Assembly: GCF_900116905.1 (NCBI RefSeq)
Contig: NZ_FPCG01000002.1
Coordinates: forward strand, 62,001-126,000
DNA: 64,000 nucleotides
Source of the DNA: Micrococcus terreus
GTDB lineage: Bacteria; Actinomycetota; Actinomycetes; Actinomycetales; Micrococcaceae
Direction of reading: 5' to 3'
Numbering within the stretch: position 1 is the first letter of the stretch; each line of letters opens with the position of its first letter. The notes under the pieces were generated by a model. It was not told the DNA's origin, did not search any database, and worked only from the letters and a program-made list of their open reading frames with translations. Made by a program: the position numbers and the translations under genes. This document shows positions 1-8,489 of the stretch, one piece after another.

Positions 1-277
1 CCAGCACGGTGTCCGCTCCTCCGGCGGCCTCCACGTGGTCCCTCACCCGGGCCACCTGGGCCGGATCGGTCACGTCCGCGGGCAGCGGGATGACCTTCCC
101 GACGCCGGCCCCCTCACCGGCCGCTTCCTCGGCCAGGTCCTGCAGGCGCTCAGCACGGCGGGCCACCGCGTAGACGGTCCAGCCGTCCTGGGCCAGGCGC
201 AGGGCGGTGGCCCGCCCGATGCCGGATGAGGCTCCGGTGACGACGGCGGCGTGGGCGATGGAGGTCTCTGCGCTCAT
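1..277 (-). CDS. SDR-family oxidoreductase, N-terminal part (cut by window edge)
   Basis: About 92 residues of a short-chain dehydrogenase/reductase are visible on the minus strand; the rest lies beyond base 1. The protein begins MSAETSIAHAAVVTG and carries the Rossmann glycine motif TGASSGIG at about residues 14-21, then a typical second strand (YAVARRAERL) and an acidic PADVTD segment that in SDRs positions the adenine of NAD(P). The catalytic Tyr-x-x-x-Lys lies outside the window, so neither activity nor substrate can be assigned. The start is supported by a TACCCT box 6 nt before the ATG, which suggests a leaderless message. Confidence 0.85.
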   Translation of the reverse strand, partial: MSAETSIAHAAVVTGASSGIGRATALRLAQDGWTVYAVARRAERLQDLAEEAAGEGAGVGKVIPLPADVTDPAQVARVRDHVEAAGGADTVL

Positions 278-283
278 AGACCC

Positions 284-289
284 AGGGTA
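284..289 (-). promoter_or_regulatory. -10 box TACCCT of the SDR gene
   Basis: On the minus strand TACCCT is followed by six bases and then the ATG at 277, the spacing expected when transcription starts at the start codon itself. No clear -35 hexamer was recognised. Confidence 0.45.
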
Positions 290-299
290 GACCGGCCCG

Positions 300-1304
300 T
301 CAGATGGTCATGGCGATCTTGCCCCTCACGTCCCCGGCCTCCAGCCGCCGCATCGCCTCGCCAACGTGGTCGAGGGGGTAGGTGGAGTCCACGCTGGGCG
401 TCACCGTGCCGGCCGCCATCAGTGCCGCGAGCTGCTCCTGATCACTGGCACGCTCCTTGCTGGCGAGCATGGTCAGACGTTGAGGCACGAACGCGGAGAG
501 GATCGAGGCACGCAGGGATCGGCCGAACCCCCCTGTCCAGCGCCCTCCCTCTTCACCGCCGACGATCACGAGTGTTCCTCCCGGGGTCAGGGCCCTGCGC
601 AGTCGCGACAGTGGTGCGTTGCCGGCGATGTCGAGGATGAGGTCGTACCGGTGGGTGCCATCGGCGAAGTCCTGGGAGGTGTAGTCGAGCACGTGGTCAG
701 CCCCCAGCGACCGCACGTCACCGAGCGTGGAGGTGCTGCACACGGCGGTGACCTCGGACTCGAAGACTCGGGCCAGCTGCCCCGCGTAGCTCCCGACTCC
801 ACCGGACGCGCCGATGACGAGGACTCGCTGTCCCCGACTGATCCTGCCGACCTCGGTCAACGCCTGCAGTGCCGTGCCGGCAGAGATCGGGACGACGGCC
901 GCCTGGGCGAACGTCAGATTCGGCGGCTTGTGGGCCAGTTTGTCCTCGCGGACGGCAGCGTACTCGGCGAAAGAGCCCCGGGAGATCCCGAACACCTCGC
1001 CGCCTGGAGCGAACTGCGTCACTGCAGATCCGACGCCGACGACGACGCCCGCCACATCGAGCCCCGGCACGCGGTTCTTCGGTGCGCGAAGACCGAACCC
1101 CAGGATCCTGACCAGATACGGCTGCCCGGTTATCAGATGCCAGGTCCCTCGATCGAGGCCAGCCGCCCTGACCTGGATGAGCCCCTCCTCCTCGGCGATC
1201 TGTGGCCGGGCGATCCGTGCAGATCGGAAGACCGCGGCGGACCCGTAGGCGTCCTGCACGATGGCGCGCATGGACGTGCGGATGGGTGTGGCAATGCTGC
1301 TCAT
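300..1304 (-). CDS. Zinc-independent MDR / quinone-oxidoreductase-like reductase
   Basis: A 334-residue medium-chain dehydrogenase/reductase of the NAD(P)H:quinone reductase type. It has an N-terminal GroES-like domain (about 12-130) followed by a Rossmann domain with the glycine motif GASGGVGSYAGQLA near residues 164-177. The Cys/His ligands of zinc alcohol dehydrogenases are not apparent, which fits the zinc-free branch. The likely reaction is NADPH-dependent reduction of a quinone or an alpha,beta-unsaturated carbonyl in the cytoplasm; the substrate is unknown. A GAGGGA ribosome site lies about 6 nt before the ATG at 1304; the ATG at 1271 (MRAIVQDAYG) is where many relatives begin. It ends 22 bp before the SDR start, so the two may be co-transcribed. 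Confidence 0.85.
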   Translation of the reverse strand: MSSIATPIRTSMRAIVQDAYGSAAVFRSARIARPQIAEEEGLIQVRAAGLDRGTWHLITGQPYLVRILGFGLRAPKNRVPGLDVAGVVVGVGSAVTQFAPGGEVFGISRGSFAEYAAVREDKLAHKPPNLTFAQAAVVPISAGTALQALTEVGRISRGQRVLVIGASGGVGSYAGQLARVFESEVTAVCSTSTLGDVRSLGADHVLDYTSQDFADGTHRYDLILDIAGNAPLSRLRRALTPGGTLVIVGGEEGGRWTGGFGRSLRASILSAFVPQRLTMLASKERASDQEQLAALMAAGTVTPSVDSTYPLDHVGEAMRRLEAGDVRGKIAMTI

Positions 1305-1541
1305 GTCGTTCCCTCACGGAGCGTAGGTGATCGGTGGATTCCACAGGATCCTGCTGCGCGAAGGGGTGACGGATGCGGTCACGCAGACTGAGCGGCTGGT
1401 GTGCTCATGGTGGTCCTGATCTCAGCCGAGGTCAATCGTTGGGGGCCGTGGCACGTGGCCGTGCCCCGAGCATGCACGGCTGTCGTCAGGACGTGTCTGC
1501 GGATTCGGAGCGCCTGCGCGCACCGTGGGATGATGGGCGGC
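1305..1541. other. Divergent intergenic region between MDR reductase and valS
   Basis: About 240 bp hold the promoters of two divergent units. No T-box leader, tRNA gene or strong hairpin was recognised. The open frame that continues upstream of valS through this stretch has no family similarity that I recognise and is treated as non-coding. Confidence 0.4.
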
Positions 1542-4232
1542 ATGGCTGACCACGCGCAGGGCACAGACACGCCCATCTCCGATCCGAACGCATCCACTTC
1601 CGGCACCGCCGCCACCTCGGTGAACGTCCCTGACCGCCCCGCCCTGGAGGGCCTGGAGGACAAGCTCTCCGAGCGCTGGCGCACCGAGGGCACCTACGCC
1701 TTCGAGGCTGACACCACGCGCGAACAGGTCTACTCGATCGACACCCCGCCGCCCACCGCGTCCGGGTCTCTGCACGTGGGTCACATGTTCTCCTACACCC
1801 AGACCGACGTGCTGGCCCGCTTCCAACGGATGAACGGCAAGAACGTGTTCTACCCCATGGGCTGGGATGACAACGGCCTGCCCACCGAGCGGCGCGTGCA
1901 GAACTACTACGGTGTCCGGTGCGATCCCACCAAGCCGTACGTGGAGGGCTACCGCCCCCCGGAAACCCCCGCGAAGAACCAGCGCGACTGGGATGTGGTC
2001 TCCCGCAAGAACTTCATCGAGCTGTGCGAGGAGCTGGCGGTCGAGGACGAGAAGGTCTTCGAGGCGCTGTTCACCCGCCTGGGACTGTCCGTGGACTGGT
2101 CGCTGACCTACCGGACCATCGACAACGTCTCCCGTGCCGTCTCCCAGCGTGCCTTCCTGCGCAACCTGGCCTCTGACGACGCCTACTTGGCCGAAGCTCC
2201 CACCCTCTGGGACGTCACCTTCCGCACCGCCGTGGCCCAGGCCGAACTGGAGGACCGGGAGATGCCCGGTGCCTACCACCGGATTCCGTTCTTCACCGAG
2301 TCCGGCGAGCAGGTCATCATCGAGACCACCCGCCCCGAGCTGCTGCCGGCCTGCGCGGCTCTGGTGGCCCACCCCGACGACGAGCGGTACCAGGGCCTGT
2401 TCGGCACCATGGTCACCTCACCGCTGTTCGAGGTCCCGGTGGAGGTCAAGGCCCACGCCCTGGCCAAGCCGGACAAGGGCTCGGGCATCGCCATGGTCTG
2501 CACCTTCGGCGACCTGACCGACGTCACCTGGTGGCGTGAGCTGCAGCTGCCCACCCGAACGCTGATCGGCCGGGACGGGCGCTTCCACGCCGAGACTCCC
2601 GAGTGGATCACCAGCGAGGCCGGACGTGCCCACTACGAGGCGCTGGCCGGCAAGACGGTGTTCTCCGCCAAGGAGGTTGTGGTCGCTGCACTGAAGGAGG
2701 CCGACCTGCTGGACGGCGAGCCGAAGAAGATCACCCACCCGGTGAACTTCTACGAGAAGGGCGACAAGCCGCTCGAGGTCATCTCCTCCCGCCAGTGGTA
2801 CATCCGCAACGGCGGACGTGACGCAGCTCGTCGGGACGCACTGGTCTCGCGTGGGCGGGAGGTCGCGTGGCACCCGGAGTTCATGCGCTCTCGCTATGAG
2901 AACTGGGTCGAGGGCCTGAACGGCGACTGGCTGGTCTCCCGTCAGCGGTTCTTCGGCGTGCCGATCCCGGTCTGGTACCCCCTGGACCAGGACGGTGAGC
3001 CGGACTACGAGCACCCGATCCTCCCCTCTGACGAGGCGCTGCCCGTGGACCCCGTGGCCGAGGCCGCTCCGGGCTATGAGGAGTCCCAGCGCGATGTCCC
3101 GAGTGGTTTCACCGGCGATCCGGACGTCCTGGACACCTGGGCCACCTCCTCGCTGACTCCGCAGATCGTGGGTCAGTGGAGCCATGACGAGGACTACTTC
3201 GGTACGGTCTTCCCGTTCGACCTGCGTCCCCAGGGACACGACATCATCCGGACCTGGCTGTTCTCCACCATGGTCCGTGCTGAGGCCCTGAACGAGTCCA
3301 TCCCGTGGAAGCACACCGCGCTCTCGGGCTGGATCCTGGACCCGGACCGGAAGAAGATGTCCAAGTCCAAGGGCAATGTGGTGGTCCCCACCGACGTGCT
3401 GGATGAGTTCGGCTCCGATGCTGTGCGCTACTGGGCTGCCTCGGCCAAGCTCGGCGCGGACACGGCCTACGAGGTCGCGCAGATGAAGATCGGGCGACGC
3501 CTGGCCATCAAGCTGCTCAACGCCTCCAAGTTCGCCCTGAACCTGGGTGCCACCGAGCAGAACGTGATCCGCTCCGCTGAGCAGGCAGCGGTCATCACCA
3601 ACCCTCTGGACCGTGCACTGATGGTGCGGCTGCGGGAGACCGTGGAGCAGTCCACCCGGGCATTCGAGGCATATGACTACGCCCGCGTGCTGAACCTGAC
3701 GGAGTCCTTCTTCTGGCAGTTCACTGATGACTATGTGGAGCTGATCAAGGACCGTGCGTACGGAGGACACGGCGAGGGCGAGCAGGCGTCCGTGCTGGCC
3801 GCCCTGGCGACCACGCTGGATGCCCTGCTGCGCCTGCTGGCACCCTTCCAGCCCTTCGCCACGGACGAGGTCTGGAGCTGGTGGCGCGCCGGTTCGGTGC
3901 ACCGCGCGGCCTGGCCGGGCCTGGCCCAGGAGGTCACCGGCATCCAGGCGGCCTCCGACGGCGGCGACGCCGGTGTCCTCTCCACGGTCGCCCAGGCCCT
4001 GGGCGGGATCCGCAAGTCCAAGTCCGAGGCCAAGGTCAAGCAGCGCACCGAGGTGCGTTCTGCTGTGGTCACGGCTCCAGCCGACCGACTGGAGCAGCTG
4101 CGCGGCGCCCTGCAGGATCTGAAGGCCGCCGGCAACGTCACCGACCTGTCCCTGGTGGAGGGCACACCGGAGGGTGACGCCGTCCTGGTGGTCTCCGACG
4201 TGGAGCTGGCACCCGCCGAGGATCAGAGCTGA
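1542..4232 (+). CDS. valS: Valine--tRNA ligase
   Basis: Charges tRNA-Val with valine in the cytoplasm. The class I signatures are clear: the HIGH-type motif GSLHVGH at residues 75-81 and KMSKS at 605-609, with a large CP1 editing domain between them and an anticodon-binding helical domain after about 700. With the ATG at 1542 (MADHAQG) the protein has 896 residues; two ATGs nine and twelve bases upstream are alternatives, and the frame stays open to 1401 without family similarity. The segment GLPTERRVQNYYGVRCDP and the lack of a long C-terminal coiled-coil arm point to the archaeal/rickettsial-like ValRS branch found in several actinobacteria rather than the E. coli type. A strong hairpin follows the stop. 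Confidence 0.95.
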   Translation: MADHAQGTDTPISDPNASTSGTAATSVNVPDRPALEGLEDKLSERWRTEGTYAFEADTTREQVYSIDTPPPTASGSLHVGHMFSYTQTDVLARFQRMNGKNVFYPMGWDDNGLPTERRVQNYYGVRCDPTKPYVEGYRPPETPAKNQRDWDVVSRKNFIELCEELAVEDEKVFEALFTRLGLSVDWSLTYRTIDNVSRAVSQRAFLRNLASDDAYLAEAPTLWDVTFRTAVAQAELEDREMPGAYHRIPFFTESGEQVIIETTRPELLPACAALVAHPDDERYQGLFGTMVTSPLFEVPVEVKAHALAKPDKGSGIAMVCTFGDLTDVTWWRELQLPTRTLIGRDGRFHAETPEWITSEAGRAHYEALAGKTVFSAKEVVVAALKEADLLDGEPKKITHPVNFYEKGDKPLEVISSRQWYIRNGGRDAARRDALVSRGREVAWHPEFMRSRYENWVEGLNGDWLVSRQRFFGVPIPVWYPLDQDGEPDYEHPILPSDEALPVDPVAEAAPGYEESQRDVPSGFTGDPDVLDTWATSSLTPQIVGQWSHDEDYFGTVFPFDLRPQGHDIIRTWLFSTMVRAEALNESIPWKHTALSGWILDPDRKKMSKSKGNVVVPTDVLDEFGSDAVRYWAASAKLGADTAYEVAQMKIGRRLAIKLLNASKFALNLGATEQNVIRSAEQAAVITNPLDRALMVRLRETVEQSTRAFEAYDYARVLNLTESFFWQFTDDYVELIKDRAYGGHGEGEQASVLAALATTLDALLRLLAPFQPFATDEVWSWWRAGSVHRAAWPGLAQEVTGIQAASDGGDAGVLSTVAQALGGIRKSKSEAKVKQRTEVRSAVVTAPADRLEQLRGALQDLKAAGNVTDLSLVEGTPEGDAVLVVSDVELAPAEDQS

Positions 4233-4258
4233 TCACCGCCTGATCCGGTCCACGACAC

Positions 4259-4297
4259 AGCCGGGCTCCCGCAGACTCGATCTGCGGGAGCCCGGCT
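4259..4297 (+). terminator. Hairpin terminator after valS (bidirectional)
   Basis: Perfect inverted repeat: arms 4259-4275 and 4281-4297 (17 bp) around a 5-nt loop. It lies between convergent valS and the small membrane-protein gene, so it probably ends both transcripts. No long U-run follows. Confidence 0.85.
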
Positions 4298-4323
4298 GCA
4301 TCAGGACCGATGTTCAGCGACGC

Positions 4324-4605
4324 TCAACGCTGGTGCCTGGACGCTCCACGATGTAGAAGCCAGCCACCCAGCGCCACAGCCCCAGCCACGGCCAGGATGA
4401 CGGTGAGACCGCTGCCGGTCCCCTCCGAGGACGTCAGAGACCCAGAGAGCAGCAGGGAGCTGACGATGGCGGCGACCAACACGACCACCACCAGCTGACG
4501 ACTGGACACTCGCGGCTGATGCGCCTCACGGCGTCGCCGTGCCTCGATGTAGGCGGCGATCTTCTGGTCCAGCTCGTCCTGGCCGATTCCGTCCCGCCGG
4601 TCCAT
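4324..4605 (-). CDS. Small two-helix membrane protein, unknown function
   Basis: 93 residues, not recognised. The N-terminal half is charged and helical (MDRRDGIGQDELDQKIAAYI, then an RRRR-rich patch at about 23-27). Two hydrophobic segments follow, about 38-54 (LVVVVLVAAIVSSLLL) and 68-84 (LTVILAVAGAVALGGWLL), so it is probably an inner-membrane protein with a cytoplasmic N-terminus. It starts 4 bp after the stop of the DsbA-like gene and is probably co-transcribed with it. Confidence 0.7.
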   Translation of the reverse strand: MDRRDGIGQDELDQKIAAYIEARRRREAHQPRVSSRQLVVVVLVAAIVSSLLLSGSLTSSEGTGSGLTVILAVAGAVALGGWLLHRGASRHQR

Positions 4606-4609
4606 CAGG

Positions 4610-5239
4610 TCAGTCGAACTCGGGGCTGGTGGTGCGAGAACGCTTGATCTCGTAGAAGTACGGGTACTCCGCCAGGGCCACCGCGCCGTCGAAGATCCGG
4701 CCGGCTTCCTCGCCGCGCGGGATGCGCGTCAGCACCGGACCGAAGAAGGCGGTGCCGTTGAAGGAGACCACGGGAGTGCCCACGTCGTCCCCGACCAGGT
4801 CGATCGCCTCCTGGTGCGAGGAGCGCAGCTTCTCATCCTCAGCATCGGTCTTCGCTGCGTCGAGGATCTCGGCGTCGTAACCCAGTTCCTGGAGGGCCTC
4901 GGCGATCACGGCCTCGTAGTCCTTGTTGCCCTGATTGTGGATCCGGGTGCCCACGGCGGTGTACCACTCGCCCAGGGCCTCCACGCCGTGGCGCTCACGG
5001 ACCTGGATCGCGGCACGGGCCGGGAGCCAGGCCTTCTCCATGCGCTCCAGGTAGCCCGGGTCCAGGTCGCGGCCCTCGTTCAGGACAGAGAGGGACATGG
5101 CATGCCAGGTGACCTTCACGGGGCGGACCTTCTCGACCTCGAGCATCCACCGGGAGGTGATCCAGGCGAAGGGGCAGGTCGAGTCGAACCAGAAGTCGAC
5201 CTTCTGGGTGTCCTGTGCGGTCTGCGGGGTCTCGGTCAC
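4610..5239 (-). CDS. DsbA-family thiol oxidoreductase, Rv2466c-like
   Basis: 209 residues, closely resembling the mycothiol-dependent reductase/nitroreductase family of Mycobacterium Rv2466c: conserved DFWFDSTCPFAWITSRW at about 15-31, IHNQGN near 97-102, DVGTP near 150-154 and a PRGEEAG segment near 174-180. It is a cytoplasmic thioredoxin fold with a DsbA helical insertion; no signal peptide is seen. The active-site cysteine is Cys22 in a CPFA motif, so the second (resolving) cysteine of CPWC-type members is replaced by Ala25, pointing to a monothiol mechanism, probably relying on mycothiol. It heads a two-gene unit with the small membrane protein. Confidence 0.88.
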   Translation of the reverse strand: MTETPQTAQDTQKVDFWFDSTCPFAWITSRWMLEVEKVRPVKVTWHAMSLSVLNEGRDLDPGYLERMEKAWLPARAAIQVRERHGVEALGEWYTAVGTRIHNQGNKDYEAVIAEALQELGYDAEILDAAKTDAEDEKLRSSHQEAIDLVGDDVGTPVVSFNGTAFFGPVLTRIPRGEEAGRIFDGAVALAEYPYFYEIKRSRTTSPEFD

Positions 5240-5301
5240 GAAAGCGCTCCTTGAATGCTCGGGGTCGGGCGGTTCAGCCCGTCACACGGTCCAACAGGTG
5301 A

Positions 5302-6618
5302 TCAGGCTGACTTGTTCCGCCGCTTGCGGTCCACTTCACGGGAGATCAGCGTGGGCTCGGCACCGTCACGGACCACATCTGCGGTGATGACCACCGTGGC
5401 GATGTCGTCTCGGGAGGGCAGATCGAACATGACCGGCTTCAGGACCTCTTCCATGATCGATCGCAGTCCACGGGCACCGGTCCCCCGTTCCTCGGCCTGC
5501 TCGACCACCGCGTCCAAGGCGTCCTGGTCGAACTGCAGCTCCACGCCGTCCAGCAGGAACATCTTCTGGTACTGCTTCAACAGGGCGTTCTTCGGTTCAG
5601 TCAGAATCTGGATCAGCGAGGCTCGGTCCAGGTTCTCCACGGTGGTGATCACCGGGAGGCGCCCGATGAACTCGGGGATCAGACCGAACTTGAGCAGGTC
5701 CTCGGGGCGCACCTCGGAATAGGTGACGTCTCCGCTGCCCAGATGGTTCAGCGGAGCGCCGAAGCCGATCCCCTTGCGTCCGGCCCGGGAGCCGATGATC
5801 TCGTCGAGTCCGGCGAAGGCACCGGCCACGATGAACAGGACGTTGGAGGTGTCGATCTGCAGGAACTCCTGATGTGGATGCTTGCGCCCGCCCTGGGGCG
5901 GCACGGAGGCCACCGTGCCCTCCAGGATCTTCAACAGCGCCTGCTGGACGCCCTCGCCGGAGACGTCACGGGTGATCGAGGGGTTCTCCGACTTGCGCGA
6001 GATCTTGTCGATCTCGTCGATGTAGATGATCCCCTGCTCGGCTTTCTTCACGTCATAGTCTGCGGCCTGGATGAGCTTGAGCAGGATGTTCTCCACGTCC
6101 TCGCCCACGTAGCCAGCCTCGGTCAGCGAGGTGGCGTCGGCCACGGCGAAGGGGACGTTCAGCATCCGGGCCAGCGTCTGGGCCAGATAGGTCTTGCCGG
6201 AACCGGTGGGACCGACCATCAGGATGTTGGACTTGCCGACCTCCACATCGGAGAGGGAGTCCTCCAAGGAGGCGTGCTGTTCCAGGTGCTCGGCGAAGGA
6301 GGACTCCTTGCCGGCAGTGTGCCCGCCGCGGATCCGCTTGTAGTGGTTGTAGACGGCCACCGCCAGAGACCGCTTGGCGGCGTCCTGGCCGATCACGTAC
6401 TCCTCGAGGAAGGCGTAGATCTCCTTGGGCTTGGGCAGCTCGACCTCAGCGGTCTCCACGACCTCCGCGAGCTCCTCCTCGATGATCTCGTTGCACAGTT
6501 CGATGCACTCATCGCAGATGTAGACACCGGGGCCGGCGATGAGTTTCCTGACCTGCTTCTGGCTCTTTCCACAGAACGAGCACTTGAGCAGGTCAGCGCT
6601 TTCGCCGATGCGTGCCAT
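5302..6618 (-). CDS. clpX: ATP-dependent Clp protease ATP-binding subunit ClpX
   Basis: AAA+ unfoldase that recognises substrates and feeds them to ClpP1P2. 438 residues, near the usual length. An N-terminal zinc-binding domain is visible (CSFC ... CDEC, within about 13-41), then Walker A GPTGSGKT (about 136-143), Walker [11 protein letters not shown] (about 197-206), and the sensor/pore regions. The start ATG at 6618 is followed directly by [18 protein letters not shown], typical of the family. It lies downstream of clpP1-clpP2 on the same strand but is separated from them by a strong hairpin, so it probably has its own promoter. Confidence 0.97.
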   Translation of the reverse strand: MARIGESADLLKCSFCGKSQKQVRKLIAGPGVYICDECIELCNEIIEEELAEVVETAEVELPKPKEIYAFLEEYVIGQDAAKRSLAVAVYNHYKRIRGGHTAGKESSFAEHLEQHASLEDSLSDVEVGKSNILMVGPTGSGKTYLAQTLARMLNVPFAVADATSLTEAGYVGEDVENILLKLIQAADYDVKKAEQGIIYIDEIDKISRKSENPSITRDVSGEGVQQALLKILEGTVASVPPQGGRKHPHQEFLQIDTSNVLFIVAGAFAGLDEIIGSRAGRKGIGFGAPLNHLGSGDVTYSEVRPEDLLKFGLIPEFIGRLPVITTVENLDRASLIQILTEPKNALLKQYQKMFLLDGVELQFDQDALDAVVEQAEERGTGARGLRSIMEEVLKPVMFDLPSRDDIATVVITADVVRDGAEPTLISREVDRKRRNKSA

Positions 6619-6773
6619 GCGGGGGTCTCCTCAGACATCAGGGGGGCGATCGCGGGTGATGGGCCGGTGGTCGACCGGGGCTATCGATCGCAGTTTGTCC
6701 AGCATACGTCCGGTGCCGGACGCGATAGCGGTCCGCAACGGCGGATGTCGGCACCGACCCGGGTCGACCACAG

Positions 6774-6813
6774 CTGAAGGGCCGCCACCCGGTCTCGGGA
6801 GGCGGCCCTTCAG
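6774..6813 (-). terminator. Hairpin terminator after clpP2
   Basis: Arms 6774-6786 and 6801-6813 form a 13-bp perfect stem; the 14-nt loop can form a further 4-bp stem. It lies 26 bp past the clpP2 stop and upstream of clpX. Confidence 0.8.
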
Positions 6814-6838
6814 TGTCGATTCAGCGGATCAGCCGATC

Positions 6839-7528
6839 TCAGCTGCTCAGCTGGGGGCGGCTGATCTTGCGGGGCTCGAGCACCTCGTCCACCAGGCCGT
6901 ACTCCTTGGCGCCCTGGGCGGAGAGGAACTTGTCCCGGTCGATGTCCTGACGGACCTGCTCCGCGCTCTTGTTGGTGTGCGAGGCCAGCGTCTCCTCCAT
7001 CCAGGTGCGGATGCGCAGCAGCTCCTCCGCATGGATCTGCAGGTCGGTGGCCGTGCCGCGGTCCCCACCCATGGAGGGCTGGTGGATCAGCACGCGCGCG
7101 TTGGGCAGCGCCAGTCGCTTGCCCGGGGCACCGGCAGCCAGCAGCACCGCGGCCGCAGAGGCAGCCTGTCCCAGGCACACGGTCTGCACCTCAGGACGGA
7201 TGAACTGCATGGTGTCGTAGATCGCGGTCATGGCGGTGAAGGAGCCGCCCGGCGAATTGATGTAGAGCGTGATGTCGCGCTCGGAGTCCATGGACTCCAG
7301 CACGAGCAGCTGGGCCATGATGTCATCGGCCGAGGCGTCGTCCACCTGGGCGCCGAGGAAGACGATGCGATCCTCGAACAGCTTGGCGTAGGGGTCCTGG
7401 CGCTTGAAACCGTAGGGGGTGCGCTCCTCGAACTGCGGCAGGATGTACCGCGAGGTCGGGGAGGTCCGCCCGATGCCGGAGGGCATGCCGGGCTGATCGG
7501 TCATTCCGGTGGGGTACTGGTTCATCAT
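6839..7528 (-). CDS. clpP2: Clp protease proteolytic subunit ClpP2
   Basis: Serine peptidase subunit, 229 residues from the ATG at 7528, which has a GGAG site 8 nt upstream; the frame is open further upstream, but that part overlaps clpP1. The catalytic triad is Ser124 (GQAASAAAV), His149 (LIHQPSMGG) and Asp199 (DIDRDKF). The N-terminus carries a prosequence-like stretch of about 25 residues. In actinobacteria ClpP1 and ClpP2 form a mixed two-ring complex that works with ClpX and ClpC. It follows clpP1 by 77 bp and is expected to be in the same operon. Confidence 0.95.
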   Translation of the reverse strand: MMNQYPTGMTDQPGMPSGIGRTSPTSRYILPQFEERTPYGFKRQDPYAKLFEDRIVFLGAQVDDASADDIMAQLLVLESMDSERDITLYINSPGGSFTAMTAIYDTMQFIRPEVQTVCLGQAASAAAVLLAAGAPGKRLALPNARVLIHQPSMGGDRGTATDLQIHAEELLRIRTWMEETLASHTNKSAEQVRQDIDRDKFLSAQGAKEYGLVDEVLEPRKISRPQLSS

Positions 7529-7605
7529 CTGAAGGTCTCCTGGACAGAGCTGGTGACGTCTGACGGGGTCGGTCGGTTGGATCGGCTGGAGCTGGAGCAG
7601 ACAGC

Positions 7606-8226
7606 TCAGCTGTCCACGCCACCGCCGCCGGTCACGGTGCCGGCCCGCTCGGCGATGTGGTCGAAGAAGCCGTACTCCAGGCCCTCCTGAGCGGTGAACC
7701 ACTTGTCACGCTCATTGTCCTTGAGAATGGTCTCCACGGTCTGACCGGTCTGCTCGGCGGTCAGCTCGGCCATGACCTGCTTCATGTGCAGGATCAGCTG
7801 GGCCTGGATGCGAATGTCCGACTCGGTGCCGCCGATGCCGCCGGAGGGCTGGTGCATCAGGATGCGCGCGTGCGGGGTGGCGTAGCGCTTGCCCTTGGTG
7901 CCGGAGGAGAGCAGGAACTGCCCCATGGAGGCGGCCATGCCGGTGGCCACGGTCACCACATCATTGGGGATGTACTGCATGGTGTCGTAGATCGCCATGC
8001 CCGCGGTGATCGAGCCGCCCGGGGAGTTGATGTACAGGTAGATGTCCTTGTGCGGATCCTCGGCCGAGAGCAGGAGCATCTGCGAGCAGATGGCGTTGGC
8101 GTTCTCGTCCATCACCTCGGATCCCAGCCAGATGATGCGTTCCTTCAGCAGCCGGTTGTAGATGTAGTCCTCGCGGGCCGCCGGGTCCACCGACGCCATG
8201 CGGGGTGCGGGAGTGGATGCAGTCAT
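7606..8226 (-). CDS. clpP1: Clp protease proteolytic subunit ClpP1
   Basis: 206 residues from the ATG at 8226; a GTG 51 bases upstream in the same frame is less likely because the upstream residues have no family match and a purine-rich site (AGGAAGG) precedes 8226. Triad: Ser100 (GMAASMGQF), His125 (LMHQPSGG), Asp174 (NERDKWF). Together with ClpP2 it forms the hetero-oligomeric ClpP1P2 protease. The gene lies between tig and clpP2, the usual order (tig-clpP1-clpP2-clpX) in this phylum. Confidence 0.95.
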   Translation of the reverse strand: MTASTPAPRMASVDPAAREDYIYNRLLKERIIWLGSEVMDENANAICSQMLLLSAEDPHKDIYLYINSPGGSITAGMAIYDTMQYIPNDVVTVATGMAASMGQFLLSSGTKGKRYATPHARILMHQPSGGIGGTESDIRIQAQLILHMKQVMAELTAEQTGQTVETILKDNERDKWFTAQEGLEYGFFDHIAERAGTVTGGGGVDS

Positions 8227-8419
8227 TGCGCCCTGCCTTCCTGATGCTCTGGCCGTGTGCGCGTCGGGTCCGGACACAGGTCCGGCTCACCGGCCGCGCG
8301 GTTTCTTCGAGACTACTGTCACGGCTCGTCCACCACCCGTGCGGCACCGCACTGTTCGCTGTTGGCGCATGGTCTGCACCGGTTGCCTCAGCAGGTCCCG
8401 ACGGCGCCCGGACAGCAGA

Positions 8420-8468
8420 GCGCCCGGGTCGCCGCCCTGCCCCGTAGGGGTGGGAGGCGCCCGGGCGC
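8420..8468 (-). terminator. Probable hairpin terminator after tig
   Basis: Arms 8420-8428 and 8460-8468 (9 bp) enclose an inner hairpin (cccc at 8440-8443, gggg at 8447-8450). It sits 22 bp past the tig stop. The long loop makes it a weaker candidate than the others in the window. Confidence 0.45.
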
Positions 8469-8489
8469 CTGGTGGATCACCGGAGAGGA

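Noticed and set aside
1305-1541. T-box or riboswitch leader before valS
   Set aside because: No T-box sequence, specifier stem or antiterminator was seen.
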